Assembly (NCBI GenBank): GCA_007844125.1
Contig: CM017558.1
Location: forward strand, 52,201,334-52,265,333
Direction: 5' to 3'
From: Sinonovacula constricta
Lineage: Eukaryota; Mollusca; Bivalvia; Cardiida; Solecurtidae
DNA length: 64,000 bases
The first letter of the stretch is position 1. Every line of letters begins with the position of its first letter. Both the position numbers and the translations under genes were made by a program. Positions 56,911 to 64,000 of the stretch are shown here, one piece after another. The notes below the pieces were generated by a model, which worked only from the letters and a program-made list of their open reading frames with translations, was not told the origin of the DNA and searched no databases.

Positions 56911-57699
56911 CTTTGGAAGGTTGAGGTTGGTTGTTTATAACCACCGACCGTGGAACTAGTGTAGTCTTGTAGACTATTAATATGCCAGGAACGGATCTAT
57001 AATTAGTATGCTTCGGCAAACACGTTGAGGTTTGTGAGATCACGGTAGTTTTTCTTTTTAGTTCATCATCTGTTTAATTACTCTGACAGAAACACCGTCT
57101 ATCAGAACCACACCCGATTTCTGGTATTGTAATGATCTGAAATATCGAGAAACGAACTAAAAAGTCAAGGTATGAACGAGCATGTACATACATTGTAAAC
57201 CCAGCGTAAGATAACAATTTACCTGTTTTGAAATTTTAGTGTTGCTGTAGGTTTGAGTATGTCATTATTTAACAAAACAAAGATATAATATGATGTGTGA
57301 TATTTTAGAACCAGGTGAACGTGTGTTGATTTATTTATAATAGATGTGAGTCCTTTTTAAATAAACACCAGAGAATTATGGTACTTACTATCCACCAAAT
57401 ATCGAACAATACATATTGTCAAAATGTGCACTTGTGATTTGGAATAACTAAGATGGAACTGTTATTGACAAATATGGCAGGTCAATGGTTAGGAGTAATA
57501 GCAAGTTGTGTGCGGCGCAGCAAAGTAACATGGTCAATATCATATCGTATAAACGGAGCATTATTTCTTTTAAAAGAAATGTGTTGTTTTTTTTAAGAAA
57601 TCAATGTTTGATTAATAGAAGTGTGTAAATCGGTAAAATTACTTGTTTCGTCTGCGTTTTAACATTTCAAATATGTTTTAATGCGCAAAAAGTTATTTT
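56911..57699. other. No recognisable feature
   Basis: AT-rich sequence without structure that I can support. Confidence 0.5.
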
Positions 57700-58445
57700 T
57701 AAATACAAACAAAATTTTAAATGCGTTGGTATCCACGCCACTTTGTCTACGTTTATGGTTGCGGAATGTTTAAATGGACAAAGATCATTGTCATTTACTT
57801 CTCGTTTTACCATTTGCAGTATGTTAGAATGTGTACAGATCTTTCACATTTTGTCCGCGTTTTAAATTTGTTAATTACAAAAAGGGTCCATTCCACAGCG
57901 TTTTAGCATGTGCAAGATGTATACATGAACCAAAAACAAGCGTCAATTTGGATGTCGTTTTAGTAATTGCAAAATGTATACATGCGCCAGTATTAATTGT
58001 TATTTCGGAAGGCGTTTTAGCAGTTGCAAGATGTTTACATGCACCAGTTTCAAGTATCATTTCGGATGGCGTTTCAGCACGTGCAAGATGTTTACATGCG
58101 AATTATCAGTCATTTTGTCCGGATTTTAACATTTGCAGTTGATCAGTATTCTTTTGTCGCATTTAAACACTTTTAGTTTAAATGCGATAAGAAAGTTCAA
58201 CTTGTGTTCACATTTTCAGAATGTTAAAATGTGTATCAATCCTTGCAACATGTTAGAATGAAAGATCAATGTCCTTTTGTAGAAGCGTTGTAACAGTTGC
58301 AATGTTTTTAAATGCATTGAGATCAATGTTCATTTTATTTAAGCGTTTTAACACTGAACATGTGTGCAGATACGCTTTCGAATGCTTAAAGACCAAGGAC
58401 ATTCTGTCCGTGTTTTACACTTGCAAGATGTTTATTTGTGTAAAG
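57700..58445. repeat. 57-bp degenerate tandem repeat
   Basis: The block GCAAGATGTTTACATG recurs at 57912, 57969, 58026 and 58083, exactly 57 bp apart, with weaker copies on both sides. A 103-codon plus-strand frame (repeated Ala-Arg-Cys-Leu-His-Ala) stays open because the unit is a multiple of three. There is no start context or domain to support a gene. Confidence 0.8.
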
Positions 58446-59309
58446 ACCGGCGTTCTTTGCCAGCGGTATCTTTTGACGTCATTCGACCTAGGCCAACAAG
58501 GCAATGACTTATGCTGTAACCACCTTACTTCTGCGGCCGCCCAGCAGCAATAAAACGATACAAGATCAGGTGAAAATGATTGCCAGTCGGCTGACTAATA
58601 ACAGACAAGGAATGTAAATTATGATTCTGATGATTTATGTTCGCTTGCCACACTCTTGTAACACTGACCTAGTAAAGCCAACTTATCGACTGCATTCTTT
58701 CTAAGTTTTTTCGTCTCTCTTTGGAGAAATCTGTTAATAGACCAAGCTTCTGTAATTGTTCCGTTCAAGTATGGAGTAAAACTTTGGCACTCTAGAAAGT
58801 TTATATGTGTCTGTCGGATGTTTTTTTTAAAACAGCATGGTAGTTAAGCTTAGATTCGCACACAACAAGGGTATTGGTCATAAATAGCAACGATAATGTT
58901 TATGAAATCATGCTACAATTGACCAAGTTTTAAATGCCAACCGCTGGATTTTTAACGTGGCCCGTAAGTGGCTTTATAATTTAGGGCATTTTATAATTAG
59001 TTCACATTAAAATATTTAATAACTCTTCCTAACAGATGAAAACAATTTTGAAATAAATTGCATTATATGCAAGGAATTCTGTCGTTTTAAACACAATTAA
59101 CTTTGCACGAATAGCAGAATTTAGCTAAGTATTACTAATGCACCAGACTTAGAAGTGGCCAAAACATCATATGCATTGATCTGAACAATGTTAAAACATC
59201 CGAAAACTTTAGTAATGAAAATATTCTGATAAAAAATAATGCCTAATGGTTAATCCCGTAACTATTCTTGTCTTTATATTCACTCTCTTGCCGTTTTAAA
59301 TATAGTTAT
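58446..59309. other. No recognisable feature
   Basis: AT-rich sequence with no coding, RNA or repeat signal that I can see. Confidence 0.5.
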
Positions 59310-59490
59310 ATTCGAACATACACCAAGTAATTATAGCAATACCGACTATTATTGGTCTAAGAACGAACCAAGAGAATATCAGGGAAGAACCAATGATGAG
59401 TCAGCTGAAAATCTTCATCGTCTGAACAATATCAAAACGACTGGGACTCGAAGCCACGGGATAAATTGTTTGAATGTTCAGTCAGCTTAT
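59310..59490 (-). mobile_element. Degenerate tRNA-derived SINE, minus strand
   Basis: The order matches the copy at 53.3 kb: ACCAAGTAATTATAGCAATA, TATTATTGGT, GAGTCAGCTGAAAATCTTC, then GGGACTCGAAGCCACGGG as the B-box region. Many substitutions indicate an old copy. Confidence 0.5.
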
Positions 59491-60839
59491 AGGAGCACTT
59501 CCCTCAAATAGTGTAAACGGCAACTTGTGAAGCCTAGCCTCCCAGCGTAGTTATACAATACCACACATGGTGTTGTGAGGCTTCGATGATTGATCGTCGT
59601 CATCATGCCTTCAATACAGGATTACTTCTTTTCTGCCGACAGAGAGTCAAGTGGCTCTTTAACTTGAAATGCCTCTCCGCCACAGATCTTTTCTCAGCAT
59701 TAGCAACCTAAAGCAGGAGAGTTCTTTCTTCGAACACATTTCGTCTGTAATGTTGCTCGGTAGTTGGTGAAATGAGAAAGTAATTAATAACACGACCATG
59801 ACTGAACTGATTTTACGCGCTTCGTTCGAATAAGTCACGATTATACCAGAAGCCATGCTACATAATAAGTCGTGGATATTTTATTTTCGTCTATTGACAT
59901 TTTAAAGATTTTTGCGCGTTTTGATACGAAGCATGCTTTGCTTTCATTCTGTTGGTATTTCAGGATGTGGACAAGTCCGATATGACAAAACGTGATGTTG
60001 TTTGCTATGTTTATTTCCAAATAGCACATGAAGTCGTAAGTCAACAAGGATATCCACTTGAAGAAAAAGTCGTCCTTGTCGTTAATGGAATGTTGTGAAC
60101 TCACGAAGTCAGTCCCAATTATTGCTAAGAATTTCTCATTCATAAGCCATTCTAGTAAATAAAAATGCCCATTCGCATGTTCGAATCATTGAAGCATTAA
60201 GATGTAGATCATTAACGTTCGTACAGTCAGTTAGTTATATGATATTTAAAACTGTTTTACCATTAGTATTCGAAGATTCAATATTCCGGTCACTGTCGAA
60301 GTAAATCGTTCTGATTATTTATAATTCAGACATTACATATGGTGGCATATTTCCACTTTTAACAGTTTTCATGAAAAGTGTATCAAATGTTTACGAAAAG
60401 TTTCAGTATTTTATGTCAGTTATAATGTATTACGAAACTGAATTCATTACGATATAAAATAAATATTTTAACACGAAACCTTGAAAAAACTGCCCTTTTG
60501 TCGGCATCCACCACTAGTTGGCCCTTCACGATACATTATATCACTTATACCCATAGTAACTCTTGCAGGCCCGTTTATCTTGGTCATTAGTGTTAAATTC
60601 CCTTAGAAATAATACAAGCAAAACATAGTTGTCCATAAACTTAAATTCCAATAATTTATATAATTAGAAACTTTGGCGGGTTTCAGCTGAACGTATCAGT
60701 TTATTTGGATAAATTTAGGCATAGGAGCATCGAAGGGGTAAAAATGAGTTCTGCTATGCCATATACATTTTTTGTGCCAATTACATTATTTAACAACGGA
60801 GCTCTCGAAAACATTCGTATCAATCTAGAATTTAACATT
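59491..60839. other. No recognisable feature
   Basis: AT-rich sequence. The minus-strand frame at 59841-60143 (100 codons) is AT-driven, lacks a known domain, and has no clear splice partners. A short inverted pair, GAAGCCTAGCCTCCC and TTGTGAGGCTTC, flanks 59530-59588. Confidence 0.45.
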
Positions 60840-61905
60840 TAAAATTCAAACGTTCGAATCATTTGACATTCCAACATCCGGATAACTTTACACGCAAACG
60901 ATCTGATCAGGTGGAAATCAAACGCCCAGATCACTTGCCATTCCAACACCCGGATATATTGACCTTCGAACGTCAACGATTACTTGACATTACAATGCCC
61001 TTTCGCTTGACATTCTAGCTTCCGGATCACTTAACATTCCCACAGTCCGGATTACTTGACATTCACCCGTACGATCACGTGACATTCCACCGTCCGGATC
61101 CCTTGACATTCACACGGCAAGATTATTTGTCATTTCAATGACAGGATCACTTGACATTCAAACTTCTGGATCACTTTACACTCCAACATCCGGATCACTT
61201 GACATTCAAACTTCCGGATCACTTGACAATCAAACGGTCAGATCAATTGACAGTCAAACGCCCGAATCACTTAAAATTCAAACGCCCGGATGATTTGACA
61301 TTCAAACGCCCGACTAACTAGATATTTAAACGCCCGGATCACCTGACAATAAAACGATCAGATCAATTGATATTCAATCGCCAGAATCGCTTTCAATTTA
61401 AACACTCGGATGACTTGACATTCAAACACACGGATAACTAGACATTCAAACGCCCGGATCACTTGAAATTCCAGCATCCGGATCTCTTGAAATTCGAACG
61501 TCCAAGATGACTTGACATTCCAATGTCCGGATTCAAACGATCGGGTAGTTGGATTTTCAAAACGCCTATTCGGCATTCAAAAGTTATCTTTTATTGACGT
61601 TGACACGTCAAGATAAATTGATATTCAAAGGTTCGAACCATTTGATGTATTAGCGTTCAGATCACTTGATATTCCAACCGACCGGATAATTTGACATTAA
61701 AAACTTTAGGTTCATTAAACATGCAGACTTGTGAGCTTTTCAACATTCGGATTATTTGACATGCAGACGTTCGGATTATTTAAGAGTCAACTTCCGGATC
61801 TGTTGACGTCAAACGTTCGGATTATATTGCATTCAAACTTTGGTATCATTTGACATTGGCGTGTTCAGATCATTTGACATTTAATTACTTGGATTGGTTG
61901 ACAAA
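60840..61905. repeat. 24-bp degenerate minisatellite
   Basis: About 40 diverged copies of a 24-bp unit, core CGCCCGGATCACTTGACATT plus CAAA. Unit marks lie at 61281, 61305, 61329 and 61353. It is unrelated in sequence to the 24-bp array at 19.4 kb. The minus-strand frame with Phe-Glu-Cys-Gln-Val-Ile-Arg-Val repeats is an artefact of the unit length. Confidence 0.88.
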
Positions 61906-62065
61906 TGTGTAAAACTATGTTCACAGGGAAAAAACAAACAATTTTATCAAAAGTGTGTTATTATTTGTAAACATTTTGAGTGACCCATATGGTGTCACAT
62001 AGAAAAATATATACGACTTTTTCCGAAATAGTCAAGAAATGGTTCCTGCCAATAAATTCAGTTTT

Positions 62066-62295
62066 GTTTATGAATATATCGCAGCAAAACAATTGATTGG
62101 ACAATTGGACTTTATCGCGACGTCTAGCTGAATTTAGTTAAGGAAGACCTCTTATAAATATGTCTTGGTTAGAACCCACCGGCGCACGCAGGTCAGCTTG
62201 AAGACTTCCATTAAGTCCTTCAAAATCGACCAGGACTTAAATACGCGGTGAGATGCCGATGAGTCAGAAGAATTTTAAGTCGGCGACGCCTACTC
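62066..62295 (-). mobile_element. tRNA-derived SINE abutting the 55-bp satellite
   Basis: Plus-strand body ATATCGCAGCAAAACAATTG and CGACGTCTAGCTGAATTTAG, then ACCGGCGCACGCAGGTCAGC, a decayed B-box region (CCAGGACTTAAATACGCGGTGAG), and the anticodon region GAGTCAGAAGAATTTTAAGTCGGCGACGCC. It runs without a break into the satellite, whose unit begins with the same anticodon region. Confidence 0.7.
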
Positions 62296-64000
62296 CTTGG
62301 CCCTGGACGCCCCGACCCGTCAGATGAATAACAAGTCGGCGACTCCACCCCTTGGCACAGGACGCCCCGACCCACCAGAGGTACTACAAAGTCGGCGACT
62401 CCACCCATTTGCCCTGGACGCCCAGACCCGTCAGATGAATTGCAAGTCGGCGACTCCACCCCTTGGCCACAGATGCCCCGACCCGTCAGATAATAACAGA
62501 TGGTGACTTCACCCCTTGGGCATGGACGCCCGGCCCAGTCAGATGAATTGCAAGGCGGCGACTCCACCCCTTGGCCACGGATGCCCCGACCCATCAGAGG
62601 AATTACAAGTCGGCGACTCCACCCCTTGGCCATGGATTCCCCGACCCATCAGAAGAATGACAGGTCGGTGACTCCACCCCTTGGCCACAGATTCCCCGAC
62701 CCATCAGAGGAATTACAAGTCGGCGACACCACCCCTTGGCCACGGATTCCCCGACCCAGCAGAAGAATTACAGGTCGGCGACACCACCCCTTGGTCATGG
62801 ATTCCCCGACCCATCAGAGGAATTACAAGTCTGCGACACCACACCTTGGCCATGGATTCCCCCGACCCATCAGAGGAATTACAAGTCGGCGACACCACCC
62901 CTTGGCCACGGATTCCCCGACCCATCAGAGGAATCACAAGTCGGCGACACCACCCCTTGGCCACGAATTCCCCGACCCATCAGAGGAATTACAAGTCGGC
63001 GACTCCACCCCTTGGCCATGGATTCCCCGACCCATCAGAAGAATGACAGGTCGGTGACTCCACCCCTTGGCCATGGATTCCCCGACCCATCAGAGGAATT
63101 ACAAGTCGGCGACACCACCCCTTGGCCACGGATTCCCGACCCATCAGAGGAATCACAAGTCGGCGACACCACCCCTTGGCCACGGATTCCCCGACCCATC
63201 AGAGGAATTACAGGTCGGCGACACCACCCCTTGGCCACGGATTCCCCGACCCATCAGAGGAATTACAAGTCGGCGACACCACCCCTTGTCCACGGATTCC
63301 CCGACCCATCAGAGGAATTACAAGTCGGCGACACCACCCCTTGGCCACGGATTCTCTGCCCCATCAGAGGAATTACAAGTCGGCGACACCACCCCTTGGC
63401 CACGGATTCCCCGACCCATCAGAGGAATTACAAGTCGGCGACACCACCCCTTGGCCACGGATTCTCTGCCCCATCAGAGGAATTACAAGTCGGCGACACC
63501 ACCCCTTGGCCACGGATTCCCCGACCCATCAGAGGAATTACAAGTCGGCGACACCAACACGTGGCCCTGGACGCCCTGACCTATCAGAAGAATTACAGGT
63601 CGGCGACGCCACCCCTTGGCCACGGATTCCCAGACCCATCAGAGGAATTACAAGTCGGCGACTCCACCCCTTGGCCACGGATTCCCCGACCCGTCAGAGG
63701 AATTACAAGTCGGCGACTCCACACGTGCCCTGGACGCCCTGACCCATCAGAAGAATTACAGGTCGGCGACGCCACCCCTTGGCCACGGATTCCCCGACCC
63801 ATCAGAGGAATTACAAGTCGGCGACTCCACCCCTTGGCCACGGATTCCCCGACCCATCAGGAATTACAAGTCGGCGACACCACCCCTTGGCCATGGCCCC
63901 GACCCATCAGAGGAATACAAGTCGGCGACACCACCCTTGGTCACGGATCCCCGACCCATCAGATGAATTACAAGTCGGCGACACCACCCTTGGCCATTGA
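62280..64000. repeat. 55-bp satellite derived from a SINE tRNA head, open at the right edge
   Basis: About 31 tandem copies of a 55-bp unit, core GAGGAATTACAAGTCGGCGA plus CACCACCCCTTGGCCACGGA plus TTCCCCGACCCATCA. Read on the minus strand, each unit runs like the 5' half of the SINE head at 14.5 kb: acceptor-like GGGTCGGGG, a D-arm and A-box (TGGCCAAGGGG, an exact match to the Pol III A-box consensus TRGYNNARNNG), then the anticodon region CGACTTGTAATTCCTC. The B-box half is absent. As 55 is not a multiple of three, open frames appear in every frame; none is a gene. The array continues past the window. Confidence 0.9.

Noticed and set aside
62297..64000. Long Pro/Thr/His-rich frames at the right edge as a secreted repeat protein
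   Set aside because: The 55-bp unit is not a multiple of three, so every frame is open in turn. The unit is better explained as SINE-derived satellite.

Overview
This is eukaryotic, AT-rich, intron-bearing DNA, most likely from a bivalve mollusc. That placement rests on family recognition from memory, not on a search. The 145-bp repeat core, the tRNA-derived SINE heads and the otopetrin sequence all look molluscan. No prokaryotic operon, CRISPR array or viral gene is visible.

Two real protein-coding genes can be supported. The first is a complete otopetrin (proton channel) gene on the minus strand. I assembled it from eight GT-AG exons between 50689 and 25345; the intron phases agree at every junction and the product is 566 residues with about 12 membrane segments. 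The second is an intronless serpin of 377 residues on the plus strand (39302-40435). It lies inside the 5.5-kb second intron of the otopetrin gene, so it is nested and antisense. Two further single exons of unknown genes are weaker candidates (5253-5548 and 54285-54435, both minus).

Layout. 1-600 is a 22-bp minisatellite that runs off the left edge. 1856-4800 is a satellite in which a 37-bp monomer form and a 74-bp dimer form sit side by side, split by a foreign insert. 5-25 kb is mostly featureless AT-rich DNA with scattered SINE pieces and five more minisatellites, the largest being a 24-bp array with a 606-bp higher-order duplication at 19.4-21.2 kb. 25.3-51.1 kb is the otopetrin locus. 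Its introns hold the serpin, three copies of an element with a 145-bp tandem core, one hAT-like and two Mutator-like nonautonomous transposons, several SINEs, and a decayed duplicate of exon 4. 51.1-62 kb holds a 100-N gap, SINEs and degenerate tandem repeats. 62.3-64 kb is a 55-bp satellite that runs off the right edge and appears to derive from the 5' half of a tRNA-like SINE head.

Most long open frames here are artefacts of tandem repeats. The otopetrin and serpin share a locus but nothing suggests a shared pathway. I found no multi-gene undescribed system. The most unusual signals are the SINE-derived satellite, the 37/74-bp satellite pair, the nested serpin and the duplicated otopetrin exon.
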